Positions 8,481-15,012 of a stretch of DNA of 15,892 nt are shown in pieces. The position numbers were made by a program, and so were the translations under genes. Under the pieces are notes generated by a model. That model did no database searches. It saw only the letters and a program-made list of their open reading frames with translations, and was not told where the DNA came from. This stretch comes from CAZBQG01 sp964493945 (GTDB lineage Bacteria; Pseudomonadota; Alphaproteobacteria; Rhodospirillales; UBA2165), in contig CAZBQG010000088.1 of NCBI GenBank assembly GCA_964493945.1, positions 1-15,892 on the forward strand. Reading direction: 5' to 3'. Every line of letters begins with the position of its first letter. Within the stretch, counting starts at the first letter, position 1.

Positions 8481-8557
8481 TGGCGGGAGCGACGGGACTC
8501 GAACCCGCGATCTCGGGCGTGACAGGCCCGCGTGTTAACCAACTACACCACGCCCCC
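8481..8557 (-). tRNA. tRNA-Asp (anticodon GTC)
   Basis: A 77-base tRNA with an encoded CCA end at 8481-8483. The acceptor stem pairs GGGGGCG with CGCTCCC (one G-U), the discriminator is G, and the T-arm contains GGTTCGAGTCC. The anticodon stem is GGGC/GCCC around the loop CTGTCAC, so the anticodon is GTC, giving Asp. All four arms fold normally. It lies on the same strand as the nuo operon and upstream of it. Confidence 0.97.
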
Positions 8558-8627
8558 AACTTTTGGGTTCCGAAGCCCTAATCAGTTGGGCATTCCCCCC
8601 AATTTTGACAAAGCTCATAACGGTTGG

Positions 8628-8656
8628 GGTGTAATCCAGCCCCACCTGAGTGTCAA
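8628..8656 (-). promoter_or_regulatory. Possible sigma-70 promoter for tRNA-Asp (and perhaps nuo)
   Basis: On the minus strand a perfect TTGACA (8651-8656) is followed after 17 bases by TACACC (8628-8633), a poor -10 match. A start near 8621 would give a leader of about 60 bases before the tRNA 5' end. The -35 and spacing are good and the -10 is weak. Confidence 0.35.
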
Positions 8657-8747
8657 GCAATCTAACCACTTCCAGCAATTATTCAGGCGGCGGCGGGCAC
8701 GGTTTTACAGACACAAAAGCCCCGCCCGGACTTCTCATCCAAGCAGA

Positions 8748-8795
8748 GTAAGAAAATACCACCACAGGAGCGCATGGAAACGCTCCGGTTGGTGG
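8748..8795 (-). terminator. Rho-independent terminator of the EF-hand protein gene
   Basis: GGAGCG (8767-8772) pairs with CGCTCC (8781-8786). An outer stem CCACC (8759-8763) with GGTGG (8791-8795) is separated from it by small internal bulges. On the minus strand the structure is followed by TATTTTCTTA. It begins within about ten bases of the stop codon at 8802. Confidence 0.65.
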
Positions 8796-8801
8796 ATAAA
8801 T

Positions 8802-9530
8802 CTAGACGATCACCCCAAGGCCGGCTTCGGTTTCGTATTCTGCCGCATCCGGGTCTTCCTCAACCGATTCGCCGAAAAGCTTTGTTCTTTCGACATCTTC
8901 ATCATCGAACAGATCGGTCGTCCCGTCATGCTGCGCCGCCTCGCCGGTATCATTGACCTTATGGACCTGGGCATCTTCATCGGAAAACAATTTCTTGTCT
9001 CCTGAATTTTCCACTCCAGGATCACCTGTCAAGCTAACGGTTTTACGGTAGAGCGAAAGGGCTTCATAAGTCGTCCCTTCGTCTTCCGCCCGGTAGGCGT
9101 GCTTGACTTCCATCTGATCAATTTTCCCGTCACGGTTCTGGTCCAGCCGGTTCAGAGCGTCTTCCGTACCGACCATTTCAGAGGGTGACGCGACGACAGC
9201 CACTTTTCTGGTTTCCGCGACAAAAGCCCCGTATTCATGCGATTTCCGGGCCAATTCCTGCGCCAAAACCTCACTTCGACGGTCAATCTGCCTTTCGGCG
9301 GATTGGCGGTCATCGTGATAATCGGTTTTACCGAAATTTTCGCCGCCGGCTCCGGTCGCTTCGACTTTGGAGCCAATAGCCAAATCGGACAGCTTATCGG
9401 TTTCAACCCCAGAACTTGTCACCAAATTCTCGGACCGGTCCCGCACGGGCTGCAACGAAAGATGAGCTGAAAGGGTGCTGGTTTGCGGCAAATAAACAGC
9501 GGGTGAGTGGTAACCTACAGACTCGCTCAT
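8802..9530 (-). CDS. Uncharacterised EF-hand (calcium-binding loop) protein
   Basis: A 242-residue protein I do not recognise. It has no signal peptide or membrane segment, so a cytoplasmic or non-classically exported protein is expected. One canonical 12-residue EF-hand loop, DQNRDGKIDQME, spans residues 130-141 with all liganding positions (D130, N132, D134, D138, E141) and G135. It is flanked by predicted helices (about 75-128 and 139-163), and no second intact loop is seen. The last 70 residues are strongly acidic and repeat a short LF+acidic motif: LFSDED (181-186), LFDDED (207-212) and LFGESVEED (218-226). The start is supported by AAGGAG eight bases before the ATG. It is monocistronic with its own terminator. 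Role unknown; calcium binding is an inference from the loop. A secreted repeat protein or regulatory calcium sensor are possibilities only. Confidence 0.85.
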   Translation of the reverse strand: MSESVGYHSPAVYLPQTSTLSAHLSLQPVRDRSENLVTSSGVETDKLSDLAIGSKVEATGAGGENFGKTDYHDDRQSAERQIDRRSEVLAQELARKSHEYGAFVAETRKVAVVASPSEMVGTEDALNRLDQNRDGKIDQMEVKHAYRAEDEGTTYEALSLYRKTVSLTGDPGVENSGDKKLFSDEDAQVHKVNDTGEAAQHDGTTDLFDDEDVERTKLFGESVEEDPDAAEYETEAGLGVIV

Positions 9531-9569
9531 TGCATTAACTCCTTCTGGTTACTTCATCCCGAATTCTTC

Positions 9570-9579
9570 NNNNNNNNNN
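9570..9579. other. Assembly gap (10 N) upstream of the EF-hand gene
   Basis: Ten undetermined bases, true length unknown. Same fixed size as the gap in nuoG, consistent with scaffold padding. Confidence 0.97.
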
Positions 9580-9588
9580 GGAACTGCG

Positions 9589-9617
9589 AATATACCCCTT
9601 CACCAGATAAAAGTCCA
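9589..9617 (-). promoter_or_regulatory. Possible promoter of the EF-hand gene
   Basis: Minus-strand TGGACT (9612-9617), 17-base spacer, then TATATT (9589-9594). The spacing and -10 are reasonable. The distance to the gene start at 9530 is uncertain because of the intervening N gap. Confidence 0.3.
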
Positions 9618-9968
9618 GAGGCAATTGTATCTCGTGAGTTTTTGGCGATTTGCCTCAATCTGGCCACGGAAAGGGATCCGCGTGAAAAAGTTATCGATTG
9701 TCACAATCTGAAACAGAGCGAAACATCTGCGTCATTCCCCGGTCACATCTTTTTGTTATGCCTATGCACACCGCTGGCCCTGCTTATGTTTGGCGAGGTC
9801 TGATTTCACTTTTGATGGGTTCGAAGGTTACCAAAATGTTCGGTTTCATGGAAAACACCAAGATCGGAACGCGCATTCTGATTGCGCTGTTTTTACCGGT
9901 TATCGGCTTGATTCTCTTTTCCGGCTATAGCGTCATCGAAAAACAGCAGACCGCTTCGGAAATGGGTC

Positions 9969-10114
9969 TTGGCTGTGTAAAAACTTGGGTATTTCTGCCC
10001 TCCGCGCAACATTTGAATAGGAATGGTTATGCCGACGAATCAATGTTGCGGCAGAGGGAAGATTCTTGAATCAATCTTTCAATTTTTTGAGACGAATTTT
10101 GTTTTTACACAGCC
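9969..10114. mobile_element. MITE-like non-autonomous element inserted in the chemoreceptor gene
   Basis: A 146-bp insert with perfect 14-bp terminal inverted repeats: GGCTGTGTAAAAAC at 9971-9984 and its exact reverse complement at 10101-10114. It is flanked by a 6-bp direct repeat. It is more AT-rich than the surrounding gene and has no credible transposase open frame, so it must be moved in trans. The interior holds a second, imperfect inverted repeat that could fold the element into a hairpin. The terminal sequence resembles ends of DDE-transposase insertion sequences, but I cannot name the parent family with confidence. Confidence 0.85.
9995..10061. repeat. Imperfect internal inverted repeat of the MITE
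   Basis: The left arm 9995-10016 and right arm 10040-10061 (22 bases each) are near reverse complements, sharing the blocks CCCTC and GCAACATT, with about a 23-base loop. The mismatches are small. It would form a stem-loop in RNA or single-stranded DNA. Confidence 0.7.
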
Positions 10115-12064
10115 TGGGTCAATTACGCGAATTGGTACGATTGGGTCCGGAAATCAGCGCTCTGGTTCATGAAATGCAGAAAGAACGGGGCACCTCCGCC
10201 GTCTATATTGACTCCAAAGGCAAAAAATTCACCCCGAGCTGCCCCAGCAATAGCAGCTCACAAACACCAATAGAACCGCTCTTCTCAGTGTTTTAAAGAG
10301 TTTTGACGCGGCCTCCTTCGGTGATGAGCTGGTTGGCAGGATCAATGCGTCCACATCCGCCCTTGGCCAAATGGGCGGAATGCGCCAGCAGGTAAGGGGA
10401 TTGTCCACCACGACGCCAAAAATGGCCGGCTATTATACGCCGACCATCGCTAAACTTTTGAGCATCGTCGAAATGATGACCATTTTGAGCAAAGACGCCC
10501 AGGTTACCCGGGCAATAACGGCTTATACCAGCTATCTGCAAGGCAAGGAGCGGGCGGGGATAGAGCGGGCCATGGGTGGCGGTGGTTTCGGCGCCGGAAA
10601 ATTCGCCCCTGGTGTCTACCGTAAATTCGTTTCCCTGATCGCCCAACAGCAAACCTATCTGGGTGTTTTCGGGATCAATGGCTCGGCCGCTCAAATGGCG
10701 TTCCATAAAAGCACGGTGGTTGGCGCTGATGTGAACGAAGTCAACCGCATGCGCAAAATCGCCCTCAACAGCGCCTTCACCAATGATATCAAGGGCATCA
10801 CCGGTCCCTATTGGTTCGGAACCATCACCAAGAAGATCAACCTGCTGAAAAAAGTTGAAGACCACATCACCGGTGATCTTGGGGCGTTGGTCGGATCAAT
10901 CGAAAGCGGCGCCCAGACCAGCTTTATCACCTTTCTGGTGATCACGCTGGCGCTTTTGGCCCTGACCGCCGTGTTCGTCTATTTCATCGTCCGGGGCATC
11001 ACCACGCCGCTCTGCGCCATGACTGATGTAATGGGAGAACTGGCCGGTGGCAATAAGACCGTCGAGATCGAAGGTACCGGGCGCGGCGACGAAATCGGCG
11101 ACATGGCCGGTGCCGTCCAGGTCTTCAAGGAAAGCATGATCAAGGCCGATGAAATGGCCGAGGAACAGCGTCTGGCTCAGGAAACCCAACTCGAAAAAGC
11201 ACGCAATATGGAGCAGATGGCAGGTGCCTTTGACACCGAGGTGCGCGACGTTCTGAGTGGGGTCGCAACCGCGACTTCGACCATGACAGAAACCGCCGAG
11301 GGAATGTCGGCGACGGCCGAGGAGACTTCTAATCAGGCGGCCGCCGTGGCGGCGGCAGCCGAAGAAGCCTCCACCAATGTGCAAACCGTGGCAGCGGCGG
11401 AGGAGGGACTGTCTTCATCCATTGTGGAGATTTCCCGCCAGGTATCCCAGTCCTCGGACGTTTCCAGACGTGCGGTAGCTGATGCTCAGGCAACCGATGA
11501 GAAAATTCAGGGTTTGGCCGCGGCAACGGAAAAATCGGTGAGGCGGTTGCCCTGATCGCCGACATCGCCGATCAGACCAACTTGCTGGCCTTAAACGCTA
11601 CTATTGAGGCAGCGCGTGCTGGCGATGCGGGCAAGGGCTTTACCGTAGGTGCCTCCGAAGTAAAAACTTGGCCAATCAGACGGCCAAAGCGACTGAGGAG
11701 ATCGGAGCTTAAATCGGCGGTGTGCAAGCCGCCACCCAGGAATCGGTAGACGCCATTCAGGGTATCGCCAAAACTATCGGTGAAATCGATGAAATTGCCT
11801 CGGCCATCGCTTCGGCGGTGGAGGAACAAGGGGCAGCAACCCAGGAAATCGCGCGCAATGTTGAGCAGGCGGCGGCCGGCACTTCCAAGGTCACTTCCAA
11901 TATCTCAGGCGTCAACGAGGCTGCCGATGAGACCGGCCAGGCCTCAACCATCGTTCTGGAAGCGGTCGGCAATCTGTCCATGCAATCGACAGCCTTGGCG
12001 GGGCAAGTGGATGATTTCCTGGCCCGCATCAAGGCAGCCTGATCAGGCGGACTGCGTAAAGAAA

Positions 12065-12105
12065 GGCGGCGGAACACAAATCCCGTGTTCCGCCGCCATT
12101 TTTTT
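12065..12105 (+). terminator. Strong, probably bidirectional rho-independent terminator
   Basis: A perfect 13-bp stem, GGCGGCGGAACAC (12065-12077) with GTGTTCCGCCGCC (12085-12097), a 7-base loop, then ATTTTTTT on the plus strand. It lies 22 bases after the chemoreceptor stop. On the minus strand the same stem is followed by TTTCTTT, so it can also end the converging UbiD-family gene. Confidence 0.9.
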
Positions 12106-12128
12106 GGGTTCCGGCCTATTTGGGCTGA

Positions 12129-13730
12129 CTAAATCCCCTCGTTCGGATCGTGATATAGCTCACCGACGATCCCAGTCATTCCTTTCTCAGCCTGGGCCAA
12201 ATGGTAGCGCCCGTCCTTGTCCCGGCCCAAACGGCCATCCTGGCGCAGATCATCCAGGGCCTGGGCCACTTCCCTTCCATCGTCACTGCCCACCGCCTCG
12301 ATTATATGGGAATAATACATGGGCTCGGCCTCGAGCGCCTGTTCGACCGTCTGAAAGCGGGCCGGGCCACCGAATTCCTTGGCCGCGCAGCGGGTCACGA
12401 CGATCTCGCCATCCCGCCCGAAAGGCCGGGTGCAATCGAAACCTGTTTTGGCGCCGAGACGCCTGCCCTCCAGTGACGGATCCATGGGCCGGCCCATAAC
12501 GCCGGTCATGACCATCATGTCCCGGTCCCCCTGAAAGCGGGTTCCCAGGGCCCATTCCACCTGCCGTTCATCATGGATATCGATATCCTCGTCGAAGGCC
12601 ATGATCAGCTTGAGCTGGCGGATATTGCCGAATAATGCGGCGATGGCCAACCGCGTTTCGCCGTAATGGCTTTGTTTCATTGAAAACCGCAAGGTGCCCG
12701 AGCCGCCCGAAGTGGGGCGCAGATAGGCATCCCGGGGATCTTTTATGGCGCCCCTGAGGACGCGCAAGGCGTCCGCTTCCAGACGAAGGGCGCTCATATT
12801 GGCCGAATCGCAGTGATCCAGAACAAAAGCCGATCCGTGCTGCAGGCTTTGATGAAGCACGTCCGAGCGCATGGTGATGGCCGTGCATGTGAAGACCGGA
12901 TCCATATGAATGGCGCCGTAATAGCCCATATATTCACCAAAAGGCCCTTCCGGTTCACAATATCCCCGCTCATCCAGATAGCCTTCCAGGATCATCTCGG
13001 CATCGGCCGGCGCCAAAATATCGTTGGTCAAGCTTTTGACCATGGGGGCCGGCTCGCCCCGCATGGCACCCAGCCAGCCAAGCTCTTCGCCGGGCTTGCG
13101 CATGGTAGCGGAATAAAAATTCAGGGGATGGGTGCCCAAGGTGAAGGTGATGGGCAGCTTTTCGCCGCGCTCGGCGCATCCTTCATACATGCGTTTCAAA
13201 TCCGAAGGTGCCGTGACGTTGGTGCCGGTCTGGGTCCGGTTGCGCAAGGAAAGACGCCGGCTGCCCACATTGGTCCGCCCGGTCTGGGGATCAATGGTGT
13301 AATCGATGCCCGAGCTGATATAGCAACTGCCGTCGAATTCATGCTGTGGATGGAAGGGCAGCTTGGTCAAATCCACCTGATCGCAGGTCAGCTTGACCGC
13401 ATGGACCGGCGCTTCATCGGAGGGCACTTCCACGTGACACAAGGGATTTTCGAACCTTTTCAGCAATTCGTCATGGGCCTTGTCGGGCGTCGTGTCCAAA
13501 GCGGCTGCCAGGCGCACCCGGCCACCGGCTACATTGGAGACCAGTTCCACTTTTTCAGGTCCCGCATTTTTGAACAAAACCGCCTTCGAGGATTTTTCAA
13601 TGATCGAGCTGAGCCCGGTCAGGGGCACCGCTTCTTCATGGGTTTCCACCTGGCCCATATCGTTCAGTCTTTCGATGAAACTGCGTAAGCGGAATTTATC
13701 GAAATCGATCTCGGTTTTCTTGGCGCACAT
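12129..13730 (-). CDS. UbiD-family (prenylated-FMN) decarboxylase
   Basis: A 533-residue member of the UbiD family, which reversibly decarboxylates aromatic or alpha,beta-unsaturated acids using prenylated FMN made by UbiX. The cofactor/active-site pattern is visible: N154 and R159 in TNVGSRRLSL, and E261 and E266 in PEGPFGEYMGYYG, with the same 5-residue spacings as the N/R and E/E pairs of fungal Fdc1 (from memory). GGSGTLRFSMKQ and the MTGVMGRPMDPS region follow in the C-terminal half. The start MCAKKTEIDFDKF has GGGAGG eight bases upstream. It is transcribed divergently from a TRAP uptake system, which suggests the decarboxylase acts on an imported acid rather than in ubiquinone synthesis. 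No ubiX lies in the window. Substrate unknown, so the symbol ubiD is not assigned. Confidence 0.92.
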   Translation of the reverse strand: MCAKKTEIDFDKFRLRSFIERLNDMGQVETHEEAVPLTGLSSIIEKSSKAVLFKNAGPEKVELVSNVAGGRVRLAAALDTTPDKAHDELLKRFENPLCHVEVPSDEAPVHAVKLTCDQVDLTKLPFHPQHEFDGSCYISSGIDYTIDPQTGRTNVGSRRLSLRNRTQTGTNVTAPSDLKRMYEGCAERGEKLPITFTLGTHPLNFYSATMRKPGEELGWLGAMRGEPAPMVKSLTNDILAPADAEMILEGYLDERGYCEPEGPFGEYMGYYGAIHMDPVFTCTAITMRSDVLHQSLQHGSAFVLDHCDSANMSALRLEADALRVLRGAIKDPRDAYLRPTSGGSGTLRFSMKQSHYGETRLAIAALFGNIRQLKLIMAFDEDIDIHDERQVEWALGTRFQGDRDMMVMTGVMGRPMDPSLEGRRLGAKTGFDCTRPFGRDGEIVVTRCAAKEFGGPARFQTVEQALEAEPMYYSHIIEAVGSDDGREVAQALDDLRQDGRLGRDKDGRYHLAQAEKGMTGIVGELYHDPNEGI

Positions 13731-13873
13731 TGTTTATTCCTCCCGTATGGCCTTCGCCTATTGACGCAGCATCACTGGGCCGGGTCAACCAGTGATTGGC
13801 CCAATACTCCCCTATGGCCTTTGTGACGATTCGCGGGTAACATCACGCCAACTAAATTTAACGGGAGGACAAC
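13731..13873. promoter_or_regulatory. Divergent control region between the UbiD-family and TRAP genes
   Basis: A 143-base spacer with the ribosome sites of both genes at its edges. On the minus strand TTGACC (13783-13788) lies inside the palindrome spacer, with TCAATA 18 bases downstream, a weak promoter candidate for the decarboxylase. No convincing plus-strand promoter was found by eye. Confidence 0.4.
13771..13796. promoter_or_regulatory. Candidate operator: perfect 8-bp inverted repeat
   Basis: ATCACTGG (13771-13778), a 10-base spacer, then CCAGTGAT (13789-13796): a 26-bp perfect dyad. Arm centres are 18 bases apart, suiting a dimeric regulator. It sits in the divergent spacer about 35 bases from the decarboxylase start side and overlaps a possible -35. 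No regulator gene is present in the window to assign it to. Confidence 0.55.
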
Positions 13874-14917
13874 ATGAATTCGCAAACCATCAAATATTCG
13901 GTCGCGGCCTTGGCCCTGACCGGCGCAATGGCGCTTAGCGCACCCGCCGCCATGGCTCAGAAATCAAAAATTTTGCGGGCCGATACGGGCTCACCGGGCA
14001 ATGTGTCCCATACGGTGATCGTGGTTCTGGGCAAGATCTGGAACCGGGTGCTGGACACCTCGATCCAAATCAATGACAGCCAGACCTTGACCCGCTCCGC
14101 CCTCAAGCTGGGACGTGGGCAGTTGGAAGTCATGCCCTTCCCGACGACCATCTACACATTCCTGTCCAAGGGCTCGCGCATGTACAAAAAGCGCTCCCAC
14201 AAACAAGCCATCGCGGCATCCAAAAATGTGCGCTCCATCTGGGGATGGAACGCGGTTCTTTTCCACCCGATTACCTTTAAGGATTCCGGCATCCGGACTT
14301 TCAAGGATATGAAGGGAAAGACCGTTTTCACCGGCCCGCCGTCAGGCGCCGCCGCGGTTACATCCGAGTTCATCATCCGGGTTTTGACGGGATACAAACC
14401 CAACGTGGATTACAAAGCCGTCCGCCTGCCCTGGGGCGGCGGGTTGCAGGCCATGCTGGACGGCAAGCTTGACGTCTATATGCGCCCATCCGGCATTGGT
14501 GCCGCCATGGTCGAGCAATTGGGCCTGAAGCAGAAATTCTACCTGCTGGACATCGGCGATCAGGTGAAGTCCAAGGCCTGGAAAAACTACATCTCCAAGA
14601 CGGGACGAGAGACGGGGATCATCCCGGCTGGCACCTATAAGGGCCAGATCAACAACAAAAAGGATATCATCGTCGGCGCCAACACATTCCAGCTGGCCGT
14701 GAATATTAAAATGTCCGAGGAAACGGTCTATCAAATGACCAAGCTGACCTGGGATAACATCGCCGAGATTCACAAAACAGCCGCCACTTTGCAGACCATG
14801 AACAAGGCCAAGCCTTTCGTCGGGGTCAACATGCCCATGCATAAAGGTGCGCTCCGCTATTACAAGGAGAAAGGCATCAAGGTTCCGGCAGCTCTCATCC
14901 CGCCGGAAGCAAAGTAG
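13874..14917 (+). CDS. TAXI-family TRAP transporter substrate-binding protein
   Basis: A 347-residue periplasmic binding protein of the TAXI family, which captures organic acids (or amino acids) and delivers them to a TRAP permease driven by an ion gradient. A Sec signal peptide is visible: a basic start, a hydrophobic stretch VAALALTGAMALSA and probable cleavage after A28 (AMA|QK). The mature part begins with the TAXI-type ILRADTGSPGNVSHTVIVVL. It contains the region FKDMKGKTVFTGPPSGAAA, where the family has its ligand-domain segment, and later LPWGGGLQAMLDGKLDVYM. GGGAGG six bases before the ATG supports the start. The permease follows after 95 bases with a hairpin between. The ligand cannot be read from sequence. 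Confidence 0.93.
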   Translation: MNSQTIKYSVAALALTGAMALSAPAAMAQKSKILRADTGSPGNVSHTVIVVLGKIWNRVLDTSIQINDSQTLTRSALKLGRGQLEVMPFPTTIYTFLSKGSRMYKKRSHKQAIAASKNVRSIWGWNAVLFHPITFKDSGIRTFKDMKGKTVFTGPPSGAAAVTSEFIIRVLTGYKPNVDYKAVRLPWGGGLQAMLDGKLDVYMRPSGIGAAMVEQLGLKQKFYLLDIGDQVKSKAWKNYISKTGRETGIIPAGTYKGQINNKKDIIVGANTFQLAVNIKMSEETVYQMTKLTWDNIAEIHKTAATLQTMNKAKPFVGVNMPMHKGALRYYKEKGIKVPAALIPPEAK

Positions 14918-14936
14918 TGACAAGCTGAACACCGGT

Positions 14937-14964
14937 GAAGCGGGGGGCGCGTGCTCCCCGCTTC
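14937..14964 (+). promoter_or_regulatory. Intercistronic hairpin between binding protein and permease
   Basis: GAAGCGGGG (14937-14945) pairs with CCCCGCTTC (14956-14964) as a 9-bp perfect stem with a 10-base loop, beginning 20 bases after the stop. No T-run follows, so it is not a full terminator. Such hairpins commonly protect the upstream message, giving more binding protein than permease; that function is inferred here. Confidence 0.6.
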
Positions 14965-15012
14965 CTGGTTCCGCCAAGCCAGAAAAAACTTTCCGAATTC
15001 AGGGGACGCGGT

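Larger units (their letters stand above)
8558..8801. other. Intergenic region between tRNA-Asp and the EF-hand gene
   Basis: No coding sequence is recognised here. It holds the candidate tRNA promoter (8628-8656) and the terminator hairpin of the EF-hand gene (8748-8795). A TTGACA at 8605-8610 with TGTAAT at 8630-8635 on the plus strand has a 19-base spacer and no obvious downstream gene. Confidence 0.6.
9531..9835. other. Divergent intergenic region with assembly gap
   Basis: About 305 bases between the EF-hand gene (minus) and the chemoreceptor pseudogene (plus), containing ten N at 9570-9579. No gene is supported. A 13-base dyad with arms GATTGT/ACAATC lies at 9696-9708. No clear plus-strand promoter for the chemoreceptor was found. 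Confidence 0.6.
9963..10120. repeat. 6-bp target-site duplication TGGGTC flanking the insert
   Basis: TGGGTC occurs at 9963-9968 and again at 10115-10120, directly outside the element. Deleting the insert and one copy restores the reading MGQLRELVRLGPE, a smooth NIT-domain sequence. This shows where the target was cut. Two bases (TT, 9969-9970) lie between the left copy and the inverted repeat. Confidence 0.85.
9836..12042 (+). pseudogene. Degraded methyl-accepting chemotaxis receptor (NIT sensor domain)
   Basis: The intact ancestor would be a membrane chemoreceptor of about 685 residues. Its parts are a first transmembrane helix (near 9870-9935), a NIT (nitrate/nitrite-sensing type) domain from QLRELVRLGPEISALVHEMQ onward, a second helix (near 10918-10990), a HAMP domain, then a signalling domain with the conserved hairpin LIADIADQTNLLALNATIEA (from about 11552). 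The gene is broken in several places. A 152-base net insertion (MITE plus target duplication) sits after codon 44. There is a 1-base loss in the C-run at 10232-10235, a TAG at 10251-10253, 1-base losses in A-runs at 11530-11534 and 11662-11666, and a TAA at 11710-11712 where a Gln codon is expected. The gtggcc expected before the second A-run reads ggtgcc. The start ATG has GAAGG upstream. The longest surviving open piece, 10371-11555, should not be read as a whole gene. Confidence 0.9.

Noticed and set aside
8366..8581. 71-codon plus-strand frame containing GATGLEPAISGVTGPRVN
   Set aside because: This is the well-known false protein made by translating a tRNA gene antisense; the tRNA-Asp at 8481-8557 explains it.
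8605..8635. Plus-strand TTGACA...TGTAAT promoter-like pair
   Set aside because: The 19-base spacer is long and no plus-strand gene follows for about 1.2 kb, so chance is more likely; I record it only as a note.
9698..10069. Open frame starting upstream of the receptor and ending inside the MITE
   Set aside because: The true receptor start is best placed at 9836, and the last 30 codons or so are MITE sequence; it is not a separate protein.
10371..11555. 394-codon chemoreceptor-like open frame as a stand-alone gene
   Set aside because: It begins inside the NIT domain and ends in the middle of the signalling domain; homologous sequence continues in other frames on both sides, so it is a fragment of the pseudogene.
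12813..13688. 291-codon plus-strand frame opposite the UbiD-family gene
   Set aside because: It has no domain, signal or ribosome site and is antisense to a well-supported gene.
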